Shown here piece after piece: positions 15,126-21,448 of a stretch of 29,912 nucleotides of DNA. Position 1 is the first letter of the stretch, and every line of letters begins with the position of its first letter. A model generated the notes under the pieces. That model was not told where the DNA came from and searched no databases. It worked only from the letters and a program-made list of their open reading frames with translations. Origin of the DNA: Bacillota bacterium (GTDB lineage: Bacteria > Eremiobacterota > SpSt-956 > JAKJGF01); assembly GCA_029555925.1 (NCBI GenBank), contig JAKPQU010000269.1, forward strand, positions 1 to 29,912, written 5' to 3'. The position numbers and the translations under genes were made by a program.

Positions 15126-15329
15126 CTAAATACCTGGAACTAATTTTTTTATCCTTTTTGTATCAGGGGCGCTAACCAGGGCAGCTTTTCTGAATTTTCT
15201 TTTTCTTTTTGAAGTTTTTTTGGTAAGTATATGGTGACATCCGCTGAATGCTCTGGTCCTTACTAATTTTCCGCTACCTGAAGATTTAACCCTTTTAGAT
15301 ACACTTTTTTTGGTTTTCATTTTCGGCAT
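15126..15329 (-). CDS. rpmI: Ribosomal protein L35 (bL35)
   Basis: 67 residues, normal for L35, with MPKMKTKKSVSKRVKSSGSG and HILTKKTSKRKRKFRKAALV. A component of the 50S subunit. Middle gene of the infC operon, 122 bases before rplT. No clear SD precedes the ATG. Instead a GAAAGGCAGGTG box and a hairpin (15335-15352) occupy the leader, and an extended -10 lies further upstream. Confidence 0.98.
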   Translation of the reverse strand: MPKMKTKKSVSKRVKSSGSGKLVRTRAFSGCHHILTKKTSKRKRKFRKAALVSAPDTKRIKKLVPGI

Positions 15330-15334
15330 TTTAC

Positions 15335-15367
15335 AGAGTTTCTAAAAACCCTTCACACCTGCCTTTC
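15335..15367 (-). promoter_or_regulatory. rpmI leader: shared box plus hairpin
   Basis: GAAAGGCAGGTG (15367-15356, minus) is identical to the rplT box and ends 26 bases before the ATG, against 27 for rplT. It is followed by AGGGTTT-TTAG-AAACTCT (15352-15335), a 7-bp stem with one G-U pair. Confidence 0.55.
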
Positions 15368-15384
15368 TTTTTTTAATCAAATGA

Positions 15385-15393
15385 ATTATAACA
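15385..15393 (-). promoter_or_regulatory. Possible internal promoter for rpmI-rplT (extended -10)
   Basis: The minus strand reads TGTTATAAT, a perfect extended -10, upstream of the shared box and rpmI. No good -35 is seen, as is common with extended -10 promoters. Confidence 0.35.
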
Positions 15394-15491
15394 GATCTAT
15401 CATTATTGCAGATAATCTTTATAAATATATTATTCAGTATTTATAACTGAAAACTTCCTCTATATGTCCTTTATGATCGAATTGCAGAACC

Positions 15492-16007
15492 TTATTTCTT
15501 TACCTGAGGGGCCATAATCATAACCATATTTTTACCTTCTAATTTCGGTTTTGACTCAACAACCCCGTAAGCTTCGACTTCTTTAGCTATATTATCCAGA
15601 AGTTCTGTTGCCGTATTTGTATAGGCAACTTCTCTTCCGCGGAATATTACGGTAACTTTTACTTTATCCCCTTCTTCTAACAGTCTTCCTACCATTTTTA
15701 TTTTGACCTGTAAATCATGAAGACCGATTTTGGGCCTCATTTTTACTTCTTTCATCTCTACTGTTTTGGTCTTTTTTCTGGCATCCCTGTCTTTTTTACT
15801 CTGGAGATATTTGAATTTTCCGTAATCCATAAGACGACACACAGGAGGTTTTGCAGTCGGAGAAACCTCTACAAGGTCAAGAGATTTTTCTTCTGCAATA
15901 CGCTTTGCATCATCTATAGAAACTATTCCAAGTTGCTCCCCTGTATCGGAGATAAGACGAACATCTTTAGTACGAATTCGATCGTTTATTCTTAATTTTT
16001 TAGCTAT
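15492..16007 (-). CDS. infC: Translation initiation factor IF-3, AUA start codon
   Basis: 171 residues. The N-domain reads AKKLRINDRIRTKDVRLI, DTGEQLGIVSIDDAKRIAEE, SLDLVEVSPTAKPPVCRLMDY; the C-domain includes KIGLHDLQVKIKMVGRLLEEGDKVKVTVIFRGRE. It binds the 30S subunit and discriminates start codons. A reading from a GTG at 15842 would lose the first 55 conserved residues. Extending upstream reaches ATA at 16007-16005, and an in-frame TAA lies four codons before it with no ATG, GTG or TTG between. The start is therefore ATA, preceded by AGGGGAG. A non-standard start matches the known infC autoregulation (AUU in E. coli), in which IF-3 limits initiation at its own weak codon. Confidence 0.97.
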   Translation of the reverse strand: MAKKLRINDRIRTKDVRLISDTGEQLGIVSIDDAKRIAEEKSLDLVEVSPTAKPPVCRLMDYGKFKYLQSKKDRDARKKTKTVEMKEVKMRPKIGLHDLQVKIKMVGRLLEEGDKVKVTVIFRGREVAYTNTATELLDNIAKEVEAYGVVESKPKLEGKNMVMIMAPQVKK

Positions 16008-16014
16008 GGTCTCC

Positions 16015-16077
16015 CCTGGTTATATTATAATAAGGTTAATTTTAACCTCTTATAAAACCAGGTTGACACCTCCCTTC
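16015..16077 (-). promoter_or_regulatory. infC proximal leader: box variant and nested hairpin around the SD
   Basis: On the minus strand: GAAGGGAGGTG (16077-16067, a variant of the rpmI/rplT box), then CCTGGTT (16062-16056) pairing with AACCAGG (16021-16015) that overlaps the SD, enclosing AGGTTAA/TTAACCT (16048-16042 and 16039-16033). All three genes of the operon thus have a box followed by a structure near the start. Confidence 0.5.
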
Positions 16078-16092
16078 GGCTATTTAATCAAT

Positions 16093-16194
16093 AAAAAAAA
16101 CGGCATAAGCCGTTTATCTCTCCATAAAAGATATTAAAGTTAACATATTGTTCCTTAAGAGCAATAGCTATAAGGAGAGAAGCTGACGGCTTCT
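16093..16194 (-). terminator. Attenuator in the infC leader (terminator with competing antiterminator)
   Basis: An intrinsic terminator on the minus strand, AAACGGC-TTAT-GCCGTTT followed by T's (16115-16093), lies in the leader rather than at a gene end. Upstream, AAGCCGT (16192-16186) is the exact reverse complement of ACGGCTT (16113-16107) in the terminator's 5' arm, so the two pairings are mutually exclusive. AAGCCGT itself lies in the hairpin AGAAGC-CGTCA-GCTTCT (16194-16178), giving a second alternative. This matches the logic of L20-controlled infC leaders in other bacteria. Confidence 0.7.
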
Positions 16195-16214
16195 TCTTGA
16201 AAGAAACTGATAAA

Positions 16215-16243
16215 TTATATCATGTTTTTTATTAAAAAGCAAG
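16215..16243 (-). promoter_or_regulatory. infC operon promoter, TTGCTT-N17-TATAAT
   Basis: Minus strand: TTGCTT (16243-16238), 17 bases, then a consensus TATAAT (16220-16215). Transcription would begin near 16208, giving a ~200-nt leader that contains the attenuator and the box/hairpin region. Confidence 0.75.
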
Positions 16244-16275
16244 ATTTTTTAATTTCTTTTTTTGATTGCCAGTAT

Positions 16276-16324
16276 ATAGAGAGTGAAAAAAATAGGATTT
16301 TACATACTTTTCACTTCTCACTAT
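16276..16324 (-). terminator. Heptad-type hairpin at the 3' end of the methyltransferase gene
   Basis: Minus strand: ATAGTGAGAAGTGAAAA (16324-16308), containing the TAG stop, pairs imperfectly with the strand opposite ATAGAGAGTGAAAA (16276-16289), with a T-run in the 3' arm. Probably a terminator. Confidence 0.5.
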
Positions 16325-17052
16325 TTTTTCAGGATACCAAAATGATATTTACTCATATAATCTCTTTTTATCTTCCCGGCAAATTCGTAGAAGGCAGTGT
16401 TCCAGAGTATATCATCACTGGCAAGTATGCCTCCGTCACTTATATAGGGCCAGGCAGTTTCATATTCATAGAGCATATTTTCATAAGTATGAAGGCTGTC
16501 ATGAAGAAAAAAATCTGTATGTCCGAGCCTGTCAAGGAGCGGTTTTAAATGATCTCTGCTTGAGCCTTTGTAGAGAGTCCATCTGTCTTTCAATTCCGCC
16601 GGAATGACCCACCCCACATCACAGGCCCCTGGCAACGTGGTGAACCTCATTTTATGGGTGCTACCTTTTATCGTTTCATAAGCAGGCAGATCAATAGAAT
16701 AGAGATGGCCCCTGTTATTTTCCTTCAGTGCTTTAAGGAGAAAAGATGTCGTAATACCGTCAAAAACCCCTGTCTCTACGATTATTTCAGGTTTCATAAG
16801 CCTTATAAGATAATACAATAAACGATTCCACTCTTCATATCTAAGAAGAGATAGTTTTTTCCCTCTTATCTGATAATATTTCTTTTCAATGGAAGAGATA
16901 AAATTTGTATCTTCATAGAGATCTTTTTTTATGTTCTTGAAATTTTTATGGGTGCTGCTCGTAAATGTACATATGAAATCATAATCTGATTTTGTAAAAA
17001 ATGTCTGTCTGAATATTTCATTAAGGATAATAAAATAAGATTGTACTTTCAT
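16321..17052 (-). CDS. Class I SAM-dependent methyltransferase (Methyltransf_24-like)
   Basis: 243 residues. Motif I is IIVETGVFDGITTSFLL (90-106, binds SAM); then LYSIDLPAY (ribose-binding acid D121); TDFFLHDSLHTYENMLYEYE (179-198) with the H-D-x-x-H pattern of the family; and YISDGGILASDDI (203-215). Family members modify small molecules, sugars or lipids; the substrate here cannot be read. The N-terminal 60 residues are helical and atypical. It starts four bases after the stop of the small gene upstream, so the two are probably co-transcribed. No strong SD is visible. Confidence 0.85.
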   Translation of the reverse strand: MKVQSYFIILNEIFRQTFFTKSDYDFICTFTSSTHKNFKNIKKDLYEDTNFISSIEKKYYQIRGKKLSLLRYEEWNRLLYYLIRLMKPEIIVETGVFDGITTSFLLKALKENNRGHLYSIDLPAYETIKGSTHKMRFTTLPGACDVGWVIPAELKDRWTLYKGSSRDHLKPLLDRLGHTDFFLHDSLHTYENMLYEYETAWPYISDGGILASDDILWNTAFYEFAGKIKRDYMSKYHFGILKK

Positions 17053-17056
17053 AAAA

Positions 17057-17293
17057 TCAAGCTGCAGAAGGAAGCAGGGAACGGCGCTGTTTTCTGTTTG
17101 ACATAACCTTTATCCCGTTTAAATCTTCTAACCCTTCAGATTCTAGTAAATCATCTGCTTTAACTACAAGTACTGTTACGCCTATATCTACATCCATTGT
17201 GTCATCCGGGTTACAGGCTATTAATGTACCGTTGTTGTATAAAGTGCCGGAAATTTTTTTCTGTTTAAACCAGAGTCTGTCACCTTTTTGCAT
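17057..17293 (-). CDS. Small hypothetical protein, possible SH3-like fold
   Basis: 78 residues. GDRLWFKQKKISGTLYNNGTLIACNPDDTMDVDIG... (start MQKGDRLWFK) resembles a small SH3/Tudor-like barrel, after which VLVVKADDLLESEG leads to a basic tail (SNRKQRRSLLPSAA). I do not know the family. GGAGG lies 13 bases upstream of the ATG and AAGAAG nearer. It lies directly upstream of the methyltransferase in the same direction, probably one operon. Confidence 0.6.
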   Translation of the reverse strand: MQKGDRLWFKQKKISGTLYNNGTLIACNPDDTMDVDIGVTVLVVKADDLLESEGLEDLNGIKVMSNRKQRRSLLPSAA

Positions 17294-17386
17294 AAAATTC
17301 TTCTTACCTCCATAAAATTTATACCTTTATTTTATTCTACAAAATCACTGAAAATCCTTCTTTTTATACTATTTAGCTTTAGACAT

Positions 17387-17422
17387 AGTAGTCTGCCTGC
17401 CTGGTGTTCCGGAGAAAAAAAT
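17387..17422 (+). repeat. Degenerate fragment of the TTCTGCCTG element
   Basis: TCTGCCTG, a short divergent stretch, then CCGGAGAA and AAAAAT resemble the second half of the 3589-3660 and 29815-29887 copies. The first half is not recognisable. The remaining bases to 17584 are A+T-rich with nothing I can name. Confidence 0.35.
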
Positions 17423-17584
17423 ATCACGGCAGCACAGGTATATTTTATTGAATTATAATGCAAAGTAGCATGATATAAGCTGTAACTGTTATAACAGTAT
17501 TTACCTATTATTCAAATTATTCAGTTTAATTAAAGCAATTTGGTATTAGCTATCAGGAGATAGTTAATAGTGAGTAGAATGGGA

Positions 17585-17733
17585 CACTATAGTTAATTTC
17601 ATACCAATTATAATTAATAACCTCGTAATGCGTAAAGCGTGATGCGTGATGCGCAGGGATTAAACCCGTCACGCGTCACGCGTTACGCGTCACGACGACT
17701 TAAATTCTAATAAGTTATGAAATACACTATAAA
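17585..17733. mobile_element. MITE-like palindromic element with heptad hairpin core, second copy
   Basis: The left arm (17585-17620, contains TATAGTTAATTTCATA) is inverted relative to the right arm (17698-17733). The right arm, ACTTAAATTCTAATAAGTTA followed by TGAAATACACTATAAAT, matches 1666-1702 in the first element with about three mismatches. The core at 17625-17695 has units GTAATGC, GTAAAGC, GTGATGC, GTGATGC, then GTCACGC, GTCACGC, GTTACGC, GTCACGA. The outer 20-bp repeats of copy 1 are not preserved here. Confidence 0.6.
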
Positions 17734-17762
17734 TTGACAGGTCTATTATTGGCTAGTATGGA
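17734..17762 (+). promoter_or_regulatory. Weak candidate promoter at the element boundary
   Basis: A perfect TTGACA (17734-17739) is followed after 17 bases by TATGGA (17757-17762), a poor -10. Better TATAAT matches at 17764 and 17769 are too far away. If used, the transcript would be nearly leaderless for the ATG at 17775, which has no SD. Confidence 0.3.
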
Positions 17763-17774
17763 ATATAATATAAT

Positions 17775-19313
17775 ATGTATAATATTTTAGATATGAAACA
17801 TATTACAAAACGTTTTTTTAATGTTATTGCAAATGACGGGATAGATTTTTCTCTGAGAGAAGGGGAGATTCATGGTCTCCTGGGTGAAAATGGTGCTGGG
17901 AAAACAACCCTTATGAAGATACTTTACGGTATGTATGAAGCAGATGATGGTGAGATCTATTTTAACGGCAACCGTGTAAAGATAAAATCTCCATGTAATG
18001 CTATAAATCTTGGTATTGGAATGGTTCATCAACATTTTATGCTTGTGCCTTCCTTTACAGTAATTGAAAATATTCTTACAGGTTTGAAACCATCGCTCCT
18101 GTCTTTTTTTAAATTAAAATCTATTAAGAAGCATTTAAGGCAAATGTCAGATAGATACGGTTTTAACATAGACTTTGATGCTTATATATGGCAGCTTTCA
18201 GTGGGAGAACAGCAAAGAGTTGAAATATTAAAAACTCTTTATTACGGAGCAAAGTTACTCATTCTGGACGAACCGACAGCAGTTCTTACTCCGAAAGAAT
18301 GTGAAGATTTTTTTTCTATATTGAAAATATTAATTAAAAATGGTCTTTCCGTAATATTTATAACGCATAAATTAAAAGAAGTAATGGAAGTTACTCACAG
18401 GGTAACAGTTTTAAGAGATGGTAAAAAGATCGATACGGTAAATACCGTTGAAGTGAATGAACATTCTCTTGCCAGAATGATGATTGGTCGTGACATATCT
18501 TTACCTGCGGAAAAATTACCTTTACATAAAGAAGCCTTACCTGTTGTCAGAGTGGAACATATTTCTGTCGTAGATGACAGAAAACTGCCGGTAATCGAGC
18601 AGGTGAATTTTGTTATAAGACAGGGAGAGATATTTGGTATTGCAGGCGTTGATGGTAACGGCCAGAAAGAACTTTCAGAAGTTCTTACAGGTATGAGAAA
18701 AGTAAAAAAAGGTAAGATATTTATAAACAATATTGAAATAACAGGTCTTTCTCCGGGACAGATAAATGCTCTTCATGTGTCTCATATACCTGAAGACAGA
18801 AATTTAACAGGTACTGTGGCAAACTTTAACCTGGAAGAGAATGCTATCATTGGTTGCCCCTGTTTTTATAATAACATACTGTTAGACTGGAATAAAGTCA
18901 ATAAATTTACAGAAAATCTCATTGAAAAATATGATATAAAGGCAGGTAATACAAAAGTTTTTGCAGATTCACTGTCAGGAGGAAATTTGCAAAAACTCAT
19001 CATAGCCAGGGAATTATCTAAAAATCCCATTTTTATAGTGGCTGTTCATCCTACAAGAGGACTTGATCCGGGCGCTATAGAATATGTTCATAACGTATTG
19101 ATAGAGGAGCGTCATAGAGGAACAGCCATATTTCTTATATCTACCGATTTAAATGAAATATTTTCATTGAGTGATACTATAGGTGTTATGTATAAAGGGA
19201 AAATAGTCGGACTGTTTTCGCAGAGTGAAGCCAGTGTAGAGAAGGTAGGCCTTCTTATGGCAGGGGTTTTTTCTGTGGACAGTGAACAGTTACCAGTGAG
19301 CAATGACCGGTGA
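17775..19313 (+). CDS. Purine-nucleoside-type ABC importer, double ATP-binding subunit (YufO/NupO-like)
   Basis: 512 residues with two fused ATPase halves. The first has Walker A GENGAGKT (37-44), Q-loop MVHQHFMLVP, signature LSVGEQQR (about 141-148) and Walker B LLILDEPT. The second is degenerate in Walker A (GVDGNGQKE) but keeps LSGGNLQK (about 400-407); Walker B reads IFIVAVHPTRGLDPG. This unequal pair is typical of nucleoside and sugar importers with BPD_transp_2 permeases. The order ATPase-permease-permease matches YufO-YufP-YufQ, which import purine nucleosides with a BmpA-type lipoprotein. That lipoprotein is not in the window. The last ~11 residues (DSEQLPVSNDR) are encoded by five heptads in register, so the natural C-terminus has been extended or replaced by repeat DNA. 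Confidence 0.93.
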   Translation: MYNILDMKHITKRFFNVIANDGIDFSLREGEIHGLLGENGAGKTTLMKILYGMYEADDGEIYFNGNRVKIKSPCNAINLGIGMVHQHFMLVPSFTVIENILTGLKPSLLSFFKLKSIKKHLRQMSDRYGFNIDFDAYIWQLSVGEQQRVEILKTLYYGAKLLILDEPTAVLTPKECEDFFSILKILIKNGLSVIFITHKLKEVMEVTHRVTVLRDGKKIDTVNTVEVNEHSLARMMIGRDISLPAEKLPLHKEALPVVRVEHISVVDDRKLPVIEQVNFVIRQGEIFGIAGVDGNGQKELSEVLTGMRKVKKGKIFINNIEITGLSPGQINALHVSHIPEDRNLTGTVANFNLEENAIIGCPCFYNNILLDWNKVNKFTENLIEKYDIKAGNTKVFADSLSGGNLQKLIIARELSKNPIFIVAVHPTRGLDPGAIEYVHNVLIEERHRGTAIFLISTDLNEIFSLSDTIGVMYKGKIVGLFSQSEASVEKVGLLMAGVFSVDSEQLPVSNDR

Positions 19314-19382
19314 AGAGCAGGGGCGAATACGGTTCTGCCCGGTACCCGGAAAATCACGCATCACGCGTCACGCATTACGAAT
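19280..19382. repeat. Heptad array with CCGGTACCGGGC element (copy C) between its arms
   Basis: GTGA arm: CAGTGAA, CAGTTAC, CAGTGAG, CAATGAC and CGGTGAA at 19280-19314 lie in exact register, coding for the ATPase C-terminus and stop. The middle, 19319-19353, is the minus-oriented CCGGTACCGGGC element. The TCAC arm (GCATCAC, GCGTCAC, GCATTAC) ends six bases before the next ATG (19385). Confidence 0.8.
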
Positions 19383-19384
19383 AA

Positions 19385-20455
19385 ATGATGATTAAAAAAA
19401 ATTTAAAAAAATTTGACATAGCTTTATTTATAAAAATATTTAATATTTTTTTATCCATATGTTTTACCTTTATTTTTTCCTCCCTTCTTATACTTGCAGC
19501 CGGTGCCAGTCCTGTGAATGTTTTTATTACGATATTTAAAGGAACATGGACGGCGTATGATAGGATAGCCGAGATATGTGTTAAAGCCATACCCCTTATC
19601 CTTGCAGGAATTGGTGTTTCTGTGGCGTTCAGAGGAGGTTTCTGGAACATAGGGGCAGAAGGTCAGCTCTATGCTGGTGCGACGGCGGCGGCAGTAACAG
19701 GTATTCTCATTCAATGGAATTCTCCTGCTTTACTTTTAATTGTTATTGTAATCAGTTTTATTTCAGGTGCTTTCTGGGCTTTTATTCCGGGACTACTTAA
19801 AGCTGTCCTGAATATCAACGAAGTTATCCTTACAATGATGATGAATTATATTGCTATATATATTGCCAGTTATGTCTGTCACGGGCCATTCAGAGATACT
19901 CATGGATATCTTCCTCAGACACAGGAGATTTCTCAGGGAGCAATGTTGCCTGTTATTATGGAAAGAACTCGATTACATGCCGGTATAATAATTGCATTAC
20001 TATGTTCTCTCATAATTTATTTTTTATTCAGCAGAACTGTTGCAGGTTATAATATTAGAGTATCTGGAGCCAGTCCCAGGGCTGCTTTTTACGGAGGAAT
20101 AAATGTATCTGCTACATTACTGTTAACTGCATGTGTAAGCGGTGGTATGTGCGGACTTGCCGGTATGGGCGATGTATGCGGTATTCATCACAGATTACTC
20201 GATGGTATATCTCCCGGATACGGATATACTGCCATTATTATTGCACTTCTGGGCAGACTTCATCCTGCAGGTGTTGTTATTTCTGCAATAGTTTTCGCTT
20301 CTCTTGAGATAGGAGCAGGGTTTATGCAGAGAACTACAGGTATCCCTTCTTCCCTTGTAAGTGTTATAGAGTCTATGATGGTAATTTTTATACTCGGAAG
20401 TGAGATTTTAGAAAAGAAATTAATCAGATTATGGCAGAGCAGATTTTTACAATAG
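19385..20455 (+). CDS. Purine-nucleoside-type ABC importer, permease 1 (YufP/NupP-like)
   Basis: 356 residues with 8-10 hydrophobic segments, BPD_transp_2 family. Family landmarks are FRGGFWNIGAEGQLYAGA, LNINEVILTMMMNYIA, GASPRAAFYGGI, SGGMCGLAGMGDV and GYGYTAIIIALLGRLHP. Forms the membrane channel with the next gene. An ATGATG pair allows a start at 19385 or 19388; there is no SD and the start directly follows a heptad array. Its last 25 bases overlap the next gene, indicating coupled translation. Confidence 0.93.
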   Translation: MMIKKNLKKFDIALFIKIFNIFLSICFTFIFSSLLILAAGASPVNVFITIFKGTWTAYDRIAEICVKAIPLILAGIGVSVAFRGGFWNIGAEGQLYAGATAAAVTGILIQWNSPALLLIVIVISFISGAFWAFIPGLLKAVLNINEVILTMMMNYIAIYIASYVCHGPFRDTHGYLPQTQEISQGAMLPVIMERTRLHAGIIIALLCSLIIYFLFSRTVAGYNIRVSGASPRAAFYGGINVSATLLLTACVSGGMCGLAGMGDVCGIHHRLLDGISPGYGYTAIIIALLGRLHPAGVVISAIVFASLEIGAGFMQRTTGIPSSLVSVIESMMVIFILGSEILEKKLIRLWQSRFLQ

Positions 20456-21336
20456 TATTTATAACCGGTTTACTATCAGCATCAATCAGAATGGCTGCAC
20501 CTGTAATTCTTGCTGCAATAGGAGAAATATATTCCGAACTATCAGGTGTTATTAATATAGGACTGGAAGGTATTATGCTGACGGGATGTCTGGCAGGGTT
20601 TATCGGTACCTATTATACGGGAAATATATTTCTCGGCATAGTTTCCGGTATGTGTGCAGGAACTCTCATGGGATTTTTTATGGCTTTTCTCTGCATAACA
20701 CTCGAGGCAAATCAGATTGCATGCGGCATTGTATTAAATTTATTTTCTATGGGGTTGACAGCTTTTTCTTTCAGGATAATTCTCGGTATTACCATGATGC
20801 CTCCCGAAATAAAAACATTGCCCCGTGTGCCTCTTCCTTTTTTACATGACATTCCCTTTCTGGGCCCTGTTTTATTCGAACAAAACCTGCTCGTATATAT
20901 AACATTTTTTCTTGTACTCTTCTCTTCTCTTATTATATATAAAACAAACTACGGATTGAAAATCAGAGCAGCAGGAGAATATCCTGCTGCTGCATCTTCC
21001 ATGGGTATAAATGTTTACTTTACGAGATATATATGTGTTACACTGGGAGGTTTGCTGGCCGGCCTTGGCGGAACATTTTTGGCCCAGGATCTGGGAGTAT
21101 TTGTAGATAATATGACGGCAGGAAGGGGCTTTGTTGCACTTGCCTGTGTTATATTCGGACGGTGGAAACCTTTTTATGTTATGGCAGGTGCTTTAATATT
21201 CGGTCTCGCCGATGCTTTTCAGCTAAGATTGCAGGCTCTCGGCTATAATTTCCCACATGAATTATTACTCGCACTCCCTTATGTGCTTACCATTGCAATT
21301 TTAGTATTGATGGCTTCTATGAAGAAATTAAGGTAA
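20431..21336 (+). CDS. Purine-nucleoside-type ABC importer, permease 2 (YufQ/NupQ-like)
   Basis: 301 residues with about eight membrane segments, BPD_transp_2 family. Landmarks are AIGEIYSELSGVINIGLEGIM, EANQIACGIVLNLFSMGLTAF, GEYPAAASSMGINVYFTRY and GRGFVALACVIFGRWKP. It pairs with the upstream permease, which it overlaps by 25 bases. The stop is immediately followed by a GTGA-type array. Confidence 0.93.
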   Translation: MAEQIFTIVFITGLLSASIRMAAPVILAAIGEIYSELSGVINIGLEGIMLTGCLAGFIGTYYTGNIFLGIVSGMCAGTLMGFFMAFLCITLEANQIACGIVLNLFSMGLTAFSFRIILGITMMPPEIKTLPRVPLPFLHDIPFLGPVLFEQNLLVYITFFLVLFSSLIIYKTNYGLKIRAAGEYPAAASSMGINVYFTRYICVTLGGLLAGLGGTFLAQDLGVFVDNMTAGRGFVALACVIFGRWKPFYVMAGALIFGLADAFQLRLQALGYNFPHELLLALPYVLTIAILVLMASMKKLR

Positions 21337-21337
21337 T

Positions 21338-21448
21338 CGTGAGACGTGAGATGTGAGACGTGATGCGTGATGAGTGTTTTACCGGTACCGGGCGACCACA
21401 GGGGGGGGCGCCCCTACGACTCACCCTTCACTTTTCACCCTTCACTAC
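21338..21448. repeat. Heptad arrays flanking CCGGTACCGGGC element copy B, between convergent genes
   Basis: CGTGAGA, CGTGAGA, TGTGAGA, CGTGATG and CGTGATG at 21338-21372 follow the permease stop. TTTTACCGGTACCGGGC and a GGGGGCGCCCCTAC tail occupy 21377-21418. CGACTCA, CCCTTCA, CTTTTCA and CCCTTCA at 21417-21444 read as GTGAA/GTGAGTC on the minus strand and supply the stop codon of the convergent gene. Both genes thus meet a GTGA arm at their 3' end. Confidence 0.85.

Noticed and set aside
17734..17774. Purine riboswitch before the nucleoside importer
   Set aside because: No room for an aptamer after the candidate promoter and no purine-aptamer consensus in the upstream gap.
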